A stretch of 64,000 bases of DNA from Glandiceps talaboti. Lineage: Eukaryota; Hemichordata; Enteropneusta; Spengelidae. A program made the translations under genes and the position numbers. Under the pieces are notes generated by a model. The model ran no database searches. It saw only the letters and a program-made list of their open reading frames with translations, and was not told the origin of the DNA. Positions 55,106-64,000 of the stretch are shown in pieces. Where the stretch lies: positions 9,671,001-9,735,000 of the forward strand of contig NC_135556.1 in the NCBI RefSeq assembly GCF_964340395.1. The letters run 5' to 3'. The number at the start of each line of letters is the position of its first letter. Position 1 is the stretch's first letter.

Positions 55106-55662
55106 ATTTGATTGGGTTCGTTCCTACTATCACCGATACAATGAGATAAAAATGACCAAAACACCTCTTTCAACCGTCACCTGCACCGGAGTCCTGTGTT
55201 AGTAGGTCAACCGAGGTCGAATGTAGAGTGACGAAATATTCAGGAATAATCAATGTTTTATTGGGGGGGAGCAGACAAAGTGCATTTTCTAAAACTCACA
55301 TTTCTATTTTTGCGATGAATATTTCATTTTTAATAATCCCATATTTGTCACATTTTCATGATATAGTTTGTCTCAGTGTGGGCAATACTTTTATATGTTT
55401 ACCATGGTTTGTGATGATGTAAAATAATATATATTTTTGCAATAAGTGAACAAAACGTTTTAATGGTTTCCATGACTTACATTTCTTGAGAACTTTGATA
55501 GAATAATAAATGTTATTCTAAGTGCTACAGAGTGCAACGGTAAAAAACTATTTCTGGTGATGTTGATGGGTTATGTCTATTTTAAATACATCCCTGTCCC
55601 TCCAAATTTTTCAATGAGCCAACCCTTTTGTGGAGGAACGAAGTTGAACAAACAACTACAAA
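55106..55662. promoter_or_regulatory. Probable bidirectional promoter of PGAP2 and WDR55
   Basis: Only 557 bp separate the divergent start codons. Both genes are broadly expressed housekeeping types, and CpG dinucleotides are enriched near both ends (about 55050-55235 and from 55635). No TATA box is convincing. At the WDR55 start, CTACAAAATGGCAGCC (about 55656-55671) overlaps the ATG and resembles the YY1 element AAAATGGC often found at translation starts of housekeeping genes. Confidence 0.6.
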
Positions 55663-55677
55663 ATGGCAGCCTCCGAT
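55663..55677 (+). CDS. WDR55: WDR55 exon 1 (MAASD)
   Basis: ATG GCA GCC TCC GAT immediately before GTAAGT; phase 0 joins to AGA ATC TGT in exon 2. It is very short, so support comes from the frame, the donor and its position in the CpG-rich promoter. Another upstream exon cannot be excluded. Confidence 0.7.
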
Positions 55678-58600
55678 GTAAGTAAACGTGTATTCAATCT
55701 TTTGATGTGTCTGGTGATCAAATTACGGTGTGTATGACTTTCTATGTTTTATTGCAGGACAAAGTAAAGAACACTGGTCGCAAGCTAAGTTACTGACAGC
55801 ACTGTATGTTGTTCACACCAACACCGTTTTTATGATTGTAGTGTATGTTGTGAGTCAGAATCGAGCTCGAGTCATGGAACCACACACTGCATACAAGTAC
55901 TACTGTATGCAAGCCAGGCTAACACTGCTCCTGCTGGCAGACGGCGTATGGGACTCGATTCTGACATTGTGGGCATTGTTAGAATCGAGTCCCGACTTAC
56001 TCGGTCTGCAAGCAGGACTAACCCTACACGAAATAGGTTCTGTGAATGATTATATAGGTAACCAAACTGCAGTAATTGTAGTAGCTTTGTTTCTATTTAC
56101 AACACGTGTTTATTTTCATTTTTTTTTTATATTTTAATTTGTGTCACTAGATGTTTTTGTTTTCTCACAGGGTTTGCAAAAAAAAATCTAGCAGAGGACT
56201 GAGAGCGATGGAACGAAACTTCCACTGTTTAATACTACAGTTAACATGTAACCTAGCTGCAATAATTGTAGCGTCTTGTTGCGGTTTTGTGGTTTTTTTC
56301 GTCTGTTTTGGTGACTTTTTAAGTTTTTGTGTTTAACCCGCACCTAACGCTACAATATTCCTAGTGCAGGAATTCCAATCAGCTGGTGCGATGCGGATCT
56401 GCATCGCACGTATCAATCCCTATTTTCGCCAAAATATCGACCTACCCACGGAAAATCTGACATTTCCTAACCGCAACACTGCTTATGAATCCCCCACAGC
56501 ACAATCGACGCCCCGATCTGCCCTTTCCCCCGTCAAAAACGGCCGACGAACATGCGAGACTAGACAATTTTGAAAACTTTCGCGGCTACGAGATCTCGGC
56601 AAATGTATCGCGTGATCAACGACCTTCGTTTGCAGATCTCATGAGATATGCAAATATGCCCAGCAACAACGGTTGTCAAACATGTGATCATGGTCAAGCT
56701 TTCGCCATTGCCATGTGCGAAGATGTCGAGAACAATAGTGTTGCTAAAAGTTATCAAGCTGAAAGTGTTTGACACTTTTCGCTTGACCACCCTCACATGT
56801 GGTTGCTATGGATGCAATAGCTCACACTAGATCTCATGAGATGTGCTGTGAGATGAAAAACGACTTATTGAACATGACCCAGTCACTCCAGGACCCAAGG
56901 TTTCAAAAGCAAGCTATATTACATGTACATGTACATAATATGATATTTTAAATGATACATTAACATGTTGTTTTTTACTGAATCTTTTTTTTTTTAGAGA
57001 ATCTGTATACCAAATGCAATTGACTGTGAAGAGGTTGTACTGAGTTTGAGCTCACACCCATCTAACAATATTGTAGCAACTGGACAGATTGATGGTAATG
57101 TCATCTTGTAAGTTCATTTACATTGTTTGTATATTGTCAAAGAGACACTGTTTATGAGAAAAGAATAGTTTTCACAATTTCTGTTTGATATTGGATTTTT
57201 ACATTTATAAAGCACATGAAATATACTTATAAATATCACTTGCAATAATTGACACAAAAATAACTGCTGAACGAAAAATGCATGAATACATAAAATTTAC
57301 AGTCGAGAAATAACCCTTTAAATGCCAACATCTTATTTAAATGTGTAATAGACAGTAAGACTTCCTATAAACCAAGTCCTTACAGGGTTACATCTAATTT
57401 ATTAACATTACTTTATTAAACTGACAAATATACCTTATAACTCTTTGTAGTAGAGTGTTTTTGTCATTTGTTTCGTATGTTTTTGATAAATAATGTACGG
57501 ATACATATTATAACAAACATAATGCCTGTTGTCCACTCATAAACAAGCAAAACAAACCAGTGCATGGTATTTGAATTGAAGGACTTTGTTTCATAACCAA
57601 CAAGATAATATCTATACACTAGATAGTATACTACAATTTGTACATGGTATACATGTATGTTGTTCTATTCCTGTAGATATTCATATTCCTTGGAAGAAAA
57701 CAAACAATTACAAAGACTATCACATCATAAAAAGTCATGCAGAGTTGTTGCCTTCACAGAGGATGGTGAAGGTAAGTTAACGTGTATTGGATACAGTTAT
57801 GCTTAGCAACTAAGACCATGCCCATAGCAACAGTACAAGGACATGTATATTGCACAGATAACTACAAGGATGGTTAGTAATGGGAATAAACATTCACAAT
57901 AAGAAACACAAATGTGTTTAGCAACTTCCATAAGCCAGAGCAAAATTGATTTCTATATTGCATAGATAATAATCTTTATGGCTCAGATATGTGTTTCACA
58001 GACTGAGGTTGTGTGGTGGAAACTTAAAGGCTCGACGTTAGGAGGGCCCGTAAGTAGCACTGCTGAGGTCTGCAAAACCTGTATCTGGGCTGTAAGGTTT
58101 TTATCATATGCCCTGTTTAGCATTAAACTGGTATGGACACATAATTTGAAATGAATAATATAATCAACATAAATTGATAAATGAGACATAATTTGATGGT
58201 AAGAATGTAAAATATAGCGAAGCAAAATCAAAGCCAGATCACTGAGTGTACAAATATCAATGACTGTGCCACTTGCCATATTTGGGCAAAGTGTGTCGGG
58301 GCTTGATACAAAATATTATTGCACAGGTTCGATGCACATGCTGTGTATGAAATCACATCGGTAGCCATGCTGGTTATATGAAAGCGATATCAATGGGTTG
58401 GTCAGTGAATGAATACAAGTATTCATAGCAATAAAGACCAGGCTCATAGCAATGGGTAGGCAAGTGAATGAACAGAAGACCAGATCCATAGCAACAGCCA
58501 AATGCCAAGTGTCTTTTGCTGAGGTAACAATCATGAAGGCTGTCAAGTGTAGAAGTATTATAAACAAAAAAGTGCTACAGTAACTATGGCCATGTCAAGT

Positions 58601-61600
58601 ATCTTTTGCTAAGATAACAAACATGAAGGGCTGTCAAGTGTATAAGCATTGCATAACAAACAAAGAAGTACATATCAACTATAGTCATGCCCTTAGCAAT
58701 AACCAAGCACCAGTATCTTTTGCAAAACATTTGCATGGTGCCATTTGCATGGTTTTACATGTGTATAATAATTTTTTTTCGTGCTTGTATTCTTGCAGGG
58801 CTATTTACCGCATCAAAAGATAAATCTATCCGGCTAGTTGATGTCAATACTTGTGAAGTCAAACAAAAGTTTAAGAAAGCCCATGATAGTCCAATTTACT
58901 CTCTCTTGGTTGTTGATGAGAACTTGATTGCTACTGGAGATGATGATGGGACGTTAAAGGTGATTAATAATAATAATAATAATAAAAATTAGTATAGCAC
59001 CATATGTCCATGACAGTGTTGATAGGCATTTGCATGTAAAAGAAGGAGAAAAATCACTTGAATAAAAACAACAGAACCGTTTGAAAAAAAGACACAAAAA
59101 TTTGTCAAAAAGGTCAAATGAAAGTCATGTAGAGGTGTTGTAGTTTCAAGAAAAAGAAAATGTGGATGGTGAGTGAAGGAGTCATTTAGATGTGTTGCCA
59201 TTCTTTGATGTATGTTATATACAATATGTAGCAGGTTTTTGTTGTTAGTAAGTAGGTAAGTAAGTAAGTAACCAATTTCCTTTCCGGGGGGGGGGGGGGG
59301 GGGGGGTTCACATCAAAAGTATGGTCCTAGGTTAGGTATGGAAAGCTGTACAAGTATTACCAAATGAAAAATGTTTCCTTCACTTTCTGATGGCAAAATT
59401 AAAGTGTATTTACAAGCATCATGTCCTCTGAAGTTGATGATTAAGTTTTCTTCTTATGGTTATAGATCTGTGTATTGGTTTGTACATAAAATTGATTATT
59501 TCTTTATTTAAGAAAAAACACCAGTTCACAGTACACTGGTAAGGGCAGCCTTAGTTAATTCTATGCTTCTAATGACAGACCCTATTAGTATATTTCTTCA
59601 ATCTTGTGAATAATATTTATACCATGGTTGTTTTAAAGAAAATTAATCTACAATACTGATTCTGGCGTGCTCAAAATATGAGTAAAAGTTTTAAAAATTA
59701 CCATAATTTTCTCCAATTTTTCATAAATATTGTTCACAATAGTTAGGTAAAAAAAAACCTTATCACCTAAGGGTTTTCTCACTAGTTGTCTTTAGCCTTG
59801 TAGTGACAAAGCCCCTTAGCTCACTCATGTTTCCCTGGCTGAACAAAGAAGAATATTGGGGAGTAATATGTAATCTTAATTTTTTTTTAGGTTTGGGATT
59901 TAAGGAAAGATAAAGCCATTATTGAAATGAAAGAAACTGAAGATTTCATTAGTGATATGGTCATTGATGCTGAAAAGAAAATATTACTTACAACAAGGTA
60001 CCACAATTATTTAAAACAGATCGAGAGAAAGATGTCAAGTTTGACGATTCAGGATGTTCATATCCTGCAATGTCTTCTTGATATTAGCAACTTTCAATTT
60101 GTTAAAGATTATTTTCATTTCTTTCCTCCTATACTATTCTAGAACACCATTAATGCTCAAGTGTAAGTGTGGTGCACTCTGGGTATTGTTAAAGTGCTTG
60201 AAGTGTTCTCTGCGCCCGTACTTTCATGAGTGCAGCGGTTGAAAGTGCAGCAGAAAACACTGCAAGCATGAATACAAATACCCCCACAGTACCCACACTA
60301 CTACTCACTTGGCATTGGGTTCTGTTATTATTACATATGTTTCTCTGGAACATCAAATGTTTGGGTGACGAAATTGTGTCATCAAACCTGTTCATTTGGT
60401 TTACCATTCCATTCAAATCTGGCTCCTCTTATATGTAAGTTGCAACTCTTTAGAATTCTCTATTGTCATAGCAACACTTAAGGTGCATCCATATTTATCA
60501 AAATCCTAACATATTAACTTATTATTCTTTTGTAGTGGTGATGGTACATTGACAGCTTTCAACATCAGAAGACGACGAATGGATTTACAATCTGAATACA
60601 TGGATTGTGAGTTATTATCAATTGCTAAATGTAAGGTAAGACATCGATCTACAAAATATTTTGCCACAGATTTCATATACATTATGTATTATTTGTTTTA
60701 ATCCAAGCCATGCCACTGTGCTGTTCCAGATTTTCTCAGATATCAACTCATGATTTGGGTTCAGGTTTGTTATCTCGCCACTAAGATTTATGTATAATTT
60801 ATCATTCTGTAATTTGGTGGTAAATGACCAGTAATTGATTTAACAACCGATGTTCCTTATATATAAATCAGGAATCAATGTGCCTGGTGGACCAATTTCC
60901 TAAAAATTACAGTTAATCAAAGCCCCCAACTTTGCCAAATGATAGTTTATGTTTAGTTGTTTTGAAATAAAACAAATTTTGCAATTTAACTGATTTGTTT
61001 TCAAGGAAGTCAACAAACTTTCATTTTCCTATAGAATTAAACACAGTACTTGGCAGCCATATTGGATTCTACAATGGCTTCATTTGGAACTCTATGTGTG
61101 GTGACACCGTTTCTTTTCTTTATTTGATATGAGAACTGGTTTGACATTAACAGTAAAAGTTGAAGATGTAAATGCTGCAACTTTATTAAATTCGCGTCCA
61201 ATCTTTTAATTTGTTCACAGCGTGGAAGGAAGATAGTCTGTGGTACAGGTGATGGTGTTTTGAATATTTTCAATAAGTCAGAATGGGGAAACATCAGTGA
61301 TAGGTTCCCTGGTCATCCATTATCAGTAGATTGCATGCTACCAATAACAGAAGACATCCTCTGTACAGGCTCACTTGATGGTATTATCAGGTAGGTTTAA
61401 TATTTCAATTCTTGCAAATTTACCATAGTGGAAAGATAGGTCATCACAAAGTCCTGCCCAAATATGGCATCATTAGAGTCATAGTGAAACGGTAGACCTT
61501 TGCAATGTCCTGCCTAAGTATGGCATGATTTAGTCACCACAGTGAAATGGTAGAGTCAAACCCTTGCAAAGTCACACCCAAATATGGCATTATTTAGTCA

Positions 61601-62722
61601 CATAGTGAAATGGTAGACCTTTGCAAAATCGCACCTAAATATTATGGCATGGGTTAGTCACCAATAGTTACATCTCCCAGTTACACAAAATGTTGGTTAT
61701 GAGTCATATGACTACGAGATTCCATGGTCTGAAAGTCTCAATCTGAGTTTAAGCCATGATTTTGTGTTGAGTAGGTATCTTTTAGTCAATCCATTTCACA
61801 ATTCTGCATTCATGGAAACGGCCATCATGCAGGTTGCTGGTATATATTCTCATTGATGAATCTATACAACACTTCCAACTTGTATTGGCACTTAGTGGCA
61901 TTTGAGACATGCCTGTCGATCAGTTAAATCTGCATAATTTGTCAAACTCTCAACTGGACCACATAGTAACAAATGTATGGCATGCCAAATGTTCGTATAT
62001 GACACCTAGTAGTTATTGTAATTCTAACCATGTCAAACCATCACCTAGGAAACATATTCACAATTCTTATGATACCAAACTATCACTTAGGAAACCAATC
62101 AATGTAATGCACGTATACCATGTGAAACCCTAACCATGATGGGACACCCTCTCCCTTCTACACTGTGTCTCTCTTAATCAGCGACCCCTCCAAAACTCCA
62201 CACCAGTTTGCCATATCAGTGTTTATGTACACGGCAGTGAAAAGGGTAAAGTTTACCTAAGTTCCCTTGGTGATTTACTTGGGTTTGGCACCAGTATTGA
62301 TGTACAGGGTATGGACATCTGTGCAATGTGTATGAAATTTCTAAACACTGTTTTGATGAGCCAGATTGTATATTGTTTCTACCCTTATGGTTTCCATCGT
62401 ATTTTGAATTATGACACACATGCCTGTAACCGTATCTCATTTCTTGTTTTCCAGGGCCGTACATATTCTTCCTAACAGATTCCTTGGAGTTGTTGGTGAA
62501 CACGATGATAATCCAATAGAAAGCTTAGCTTTGTCACATGACAGGACGCTACTCATAAGTTCATCACATGACCAAAAAATAAAATTTTGGAAAGTGGACG
62601 ACCTGGACAGTATAGAAGTGGATCCGAGAGAGAAGGTGAAAAAAGACAAAGCCAAAAAGAAAAAACTGAACACCACTGGAAACACAGAAGAGGACTTCTT
62701 TGCTGATCTTACAGAAGATTGA
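55663..62722 (+). CDS. WDR55: WDR55, WD-repeat protein, 341 aa in 8 exons, complete
   Basis: WDR55 is a nuclear/nucleolar beta-propeller protein linked to rRNA processing in vertebrates. Exons: 55663-55677, 56998-57107, 57677-57771, 58799-58959, 59891-59997, 60536-60635, 61221-61390 and 62455-62722; all borders are AG/GT, phases fit and the sum is 1026 nt. Matches to human include CRVVAFTEDGEGLFTASKDKSI, as CRAVAFSEDGQKLITVSKDKAI in human; LLVVDENLIATGDDDG; and VWDLRKDK, ILCTGSLDGIIRAV and ILPNRFLGVVGEH. Seven WD-type blades fit the length. The tail is Lys-rich (KKDKAKKKK) and ends EEDFFADLTED, matching the human DDFFAGL tail. It lacks the ~35-residue acidic N terminus of human WDR55 (383 aa); the MAASD start exon is inferred from frame, ATG context and donor. 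Confidence 0.94.
55678..56997 (+). other. WDR55 intron 1, CpG-rich, with hairpin and palindromic motifs
   Basis: Richer in CpG than the surroundings up to about 56840. It holds an 87-nt imperfect hairpin (55930-56016), a 135-codon open frame (55730-56137), two copies of ATCTCATGAGAT (56636-56647 and 56831-56842) and an octamer-like ATGCAAAT (56648-56655). It probably contains promoter or enhancer elements. Confidence 0.5.
55930..56016 (+). ncRNA. Candidate structured RNA: 87-nt imperfect hairpin in WDR55 intron 1
   Basis: A 13-bp basal stem with one mismatch (CCTGCTGGCAGAC with GTCTGCAAGCAGG) and a 13-bp perfect upper stem (GGGACTCGATTCT with AGAATCGAGTCCC) are separated by a 7/10-nt internal loop and capped by about 17 nt, some of which can pair further (ACA/TGT). 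A shorter hairpin lies just upstream (GCATACAAGTACTACTGTATGC without its ends, ~55890-55912). Size resembles a microRNA precursor, but the large internal loop is atypical. I do not recognise the RNA. Confidence 0.3.
56998..57107 (+). CDS. WDR55: WDR55 exon 2
   Basis: After a long T-tract and TTTAG; encodes RICIPNAIDCEEVVLSLSSH through TGQIDGNVI, the first propeller blade, before GTAAGT. Confidence 0.93.
57108..57676 (+). other. WDR55 intron 2, no further feature seen
   Basis: AT-rich without recognisable repeat. Confidence 0.6.
57677..57771 (+). CDS. WDR55: WDR55 exon 3
   Basis: After TTCCTGTAG; encodes (L)YSYSLEENKQLQRLSHHK and SCRVVAFTEDGE before GTAAGT. Confidence 0.94.
57772..58798 (+). 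other. WDR55 intron 3 with CATAGCAACAGCC repeats
   Basis: Many partial copies of a repeat with TTAGCAACTAAGACCATG, CCCATAGCAACAG and GCCAAATGCCAAGT occur across about 57790-58720. Related copies are at 1800-1870 and 17775-18130. Confidence 0.55.
58799..58959 (+). CDS. WDR55: WDR55 exon 4
   Basis: After TTCTTGCAG; encodes (G)LFTASKDKSIRLVDVNTC through IATGDDDGTLK before GTGATT. Confidence 0.95.
58960..59890 (+). other. WDR55 intron 4 with (AAT)n, G-run and repeats
   Basis: (AAT)n at about 58965-58983 opens a probable minus-strand SINE tail (TTAGTATAGCACCATATG). A run of about 21 G lies at 59286-59306. A T8-family repeat lies at about 59690-59866. Confidence 0.55.
59690..59866. repeat. Dispersed repeat, family T8 copy
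   Basis: CACCTAAGGGTTTTCTCACT, CCTTGTAGTGACAAAG, CCCCTTAGCTCACTCATGTT and GCTGAACAAAGAAGAATATT match 13880-14036 and 50070-50172. Confidence 0.55.
59891..59997 (+). CDS. WDR55: WDR55 exon 5
   Basis: After TTTTTTTTAG; encodes VWDLRKDKAIIEMKETEDFI through KKILLTT plus two bases before GTACCA. The donor (AAG/GTACCA) is weaker than consensus but is the only one that keeps the frame. Confidence 0.93.
59998..60535 (+). other. WDR55 intron 5, no further feature seen
   Basis: No repeat or coding structure was recognised. Confidence 0.5.
60536..60635 (+). CDS. WDR55: WDR55 exon 6
   Basis: After TTTTGTAG; encodes (S)GDGTLTAFNIRRRRMDLQ through LLSIAKCK before GTAAGA, matching human SGDGCLGIFNIKRRR. 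Confidence 0.95.
60636..61220 (+). other. WDR55 intron 6, no further feature seen
   Basis: No repeat or coding structure was recognised. Confidence 0.5.
61221..61390 (+). CDS. WDR55: WDR55 exon 7
   Basis: After TTGTTCACAG; encodes RGRKIVCGTGDGVLNIFNKS through LCTGSLDGII plus two bases before GTAGGT. Confidence 0.95.
61391..62454 (+). other. WDR55 intron 7 with a ~66-bp tandem repeat
   Basis: About four degenerate units at 61431-61665 share GCAAAGTC, CACCCAAATATGGCAT, TTAGTCAC and AGTGAAATGGTAGACC. The rest shows no recognisable feature. Confidence 0.65.
62455..62722 (+). CDS. WDR55: WDR55 exon 8 and stop
   Basis: After GTTTTCCAG; encodes (R)AVHILPNRFLGVVGEHD through KIKFWKVDD, a Lys-rich segment and FFADLTED, with TGA at 62720-62722. 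Confidence 0.96.
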
Positions 62723-63004
62723 ATATAAATATTAACATTGTACCACACAGTGATATTCCCTGAAAGACTTTCACATTGAACGAATTCACAATGCTGTGCA
62801 GCTTTTCGGTTTAATACAACCACACACAAACCAACATGAAACTATGTATACCACACTTCAATAGCAAGATCACGTTTTTTTTTTACCTTTATTGTAAACG
62901 AAATAAACCATTTCAATGTATTTCAACACCATGCAGACGTTTGGACACCGATGTTTTTCTTAGTATCAAACACTCGATGAAGGGGGCTTAAAATGTCCTT
63001 TGCG

Positions 63005-63130
63005 GTGTTCATCTAATGTCTGTATGTTGACATATTCATCTAATGTCTGTATGTTGGTATGTTCATTTGATGTCTGTATGTTGGTATGTTCATTTGATGT
63101 CTGTATGTTGGTATGTTCATTTGATGTCTG
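63005..63130. repeat. ~31-bp minisatellite
   Basis: TCATTTGATGTCTGTATGTT followed by GGTATGT repeats about four times. Confidence 0.85.
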
Positions 63131-63621
63131 TATATTCTTCATTTAGACAATTGTAGCAAGAAACTGCACTCATTCAATCTTGCTATCTTAAAGTGTAGCA
63201 TGTCCAGTTTCTTGTTGGTTTCTGCATAGTTGTATCAAACAGAAAAGCTGCACGGTATTGTGAAATTCATTGTATGTTTTTATAATCAGATTATTGTTTT
63301 ACCGATTTATACTATACAATTTTTCTCCAGAGAAATCTCAAATGTGATTTTAATAAATAAACTATATTTATAAAACTGGATGAAATATTATTTTCTGTGG
63401 CATCAATAACAAAATATGTTTTGGCTGGTGAGAATGAAACCATAAAACTGCATTTACTGCCCATTTCAAGTTAGTGTTCACTGGTTGTGTTTTAATATAA
63501 CCATGCAGAAAACAAATATGAAACAACACTCTAACTGCTGTTGTATGAAATGTTTTCAGCAGAGCTTCTACAAATAAGACACACCCGGCCTGTATGGTAT
63601 CCTAGTATGCTCATCAATGTA

Positions 63622-63649
63622 TGACGTCATGGAGGCCCATTTAAATACC
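63622..63649 (+). promoter_or_regulatory. CRE plus TATA-like pair, possible promoter of a gene to the right
   Basis: A full CRE palindrome, TGACGTCA (63622-63629), is followed about 11 bp later by TTTAAATA. No coding sequence follows within the window, so this is a guess from motif spacing only. Confidence 0.25.
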
Positions 63650-64000
63650 TCACCGTTGCTAACGATAGATGTGTACAATGTCACGCCCTCTCACCCTTTT
63701 CACATCTACATGTACATGTATCAATAAATCAATTAGTCACTAGCAGCGTTTTCCAAATGCTTACACCAGTCATATCACGTCGTAGCATACAAGAAGATCA
63801 ACTCTAAAACGGAGACATGTTTCCTATATCAGAGAGAGAAAAATATAGAGGAGATAACACTGTCACTGTACTGGATAAGGCTGGGGGTCATGATTTACGG
63901 GCATGAACATTCTAATGGTCTGAAAAAAAGGGGGAGCTGAAATATTTTGCTCTAGATTTGAACTAAATTAAACCTCAGGATCAGTAGTTTACCGATTAGA

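Larger units (their letters stand above)
62723..64000. other. Downstream of WDR55: 3' UTR, 31-bp minisatellite, possible next promoter
   Basis: AATAAA occurs at 62902-62907, within a repeat shared with 49700-49935, and again near 63352-63360 (AATAAATAAA), so either could serve as poly(A) signal. A ~31-bp minisatellite lies at about 63005-63130. No further coding region was recognised up to the right edge. Confidence 0.5.

Noticed and set aside
56018-56026. CTAACCCTA, a possible telomerase RNA template beside the hairpin
   Set aside because: A 9-nt match is expected about once per 130 kb on both strands combined, and no template-boundary, pseudoknot or H/ACA arrangement was recognisable.

Overview
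The window is animal nuclear DNA. It is AT-rich, its genes are split by GT-AG introns of about 0.5 to 10.5 kb, and it carries dense microsatellites, minisatellites, tRNA-derived SINE copies and many terminal-inverted-repeat (TIR) DNA transposons without coding capacity. The three recognisable genes are conserved animal genes. Their divergence from the vertebrate proteins, the repeat style and the intron sizes suggest a marine invertebrate, perhaps a deuterostome such as a hemichordate or lancelet. I cannot fix the species from the sequence alone.

Layout. (1) 103-30132, plus strand: eleven exons for the C-terminal 560 residues of CYFIP (Sra-1/PIR121), a subunit of the WAVE regulatory complex; the N-terminal ~694 residues lie left of the window. 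Its introns hold most of the mobile-element and tandem-repeat material, including a 10.5 kb intron with a 1.5 kb TIR transposon. (2) 30133-40105: no recognisable gene; two large palindromic insertions, two minisatellites and two copies of a TIR family. (3) 40106-41818, plus strand: one uninterrupted 570-codon gene for a predicted secreted, acidic coiled-coil protein that I cannot assign to a family. (4) 41819-50664: no recognisable gene; TIR elements, (AT)n blocks and a cluster of nuclear-receptor-like half-sites. (5) 50665-55105, minus strand: PGAP2, a five-exon multi-pass membrane protein of GPI-anchor remodelling, complete. (6) 55663-62722, plus strand: WDR55, an eight-exon WD-repeat protein, complete. 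PGAP2 and WDR55 are head to head with 557 bp between start codons, so they probably share a promoter. (7) 62723-64000: downstream sequence, with a CRE plus TATA-like pair near the right edge that may belong to a further gene.

The genes do not form a pathway: CYFIP acts in actin regulation, PGAP2 in GPI-anchor lipid remodelling and WDR55 in the nucleus/nucleolus. The most distinctive material is a set of three insertions that all end in CACAGG...CCTGTG and sit between exact 7- or 8-bp target duplications. Two of them (866 and 329 bp) are nearly pure palindromes; the third is 1.5 kb with ~300-bp inverted ends. Other points of interest are the orphan coiled-coil gene and a long imperfect hairpin in WDR55 intron 1. 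No CRISPR array, rRNA gene or functional tRNA gene was seen.
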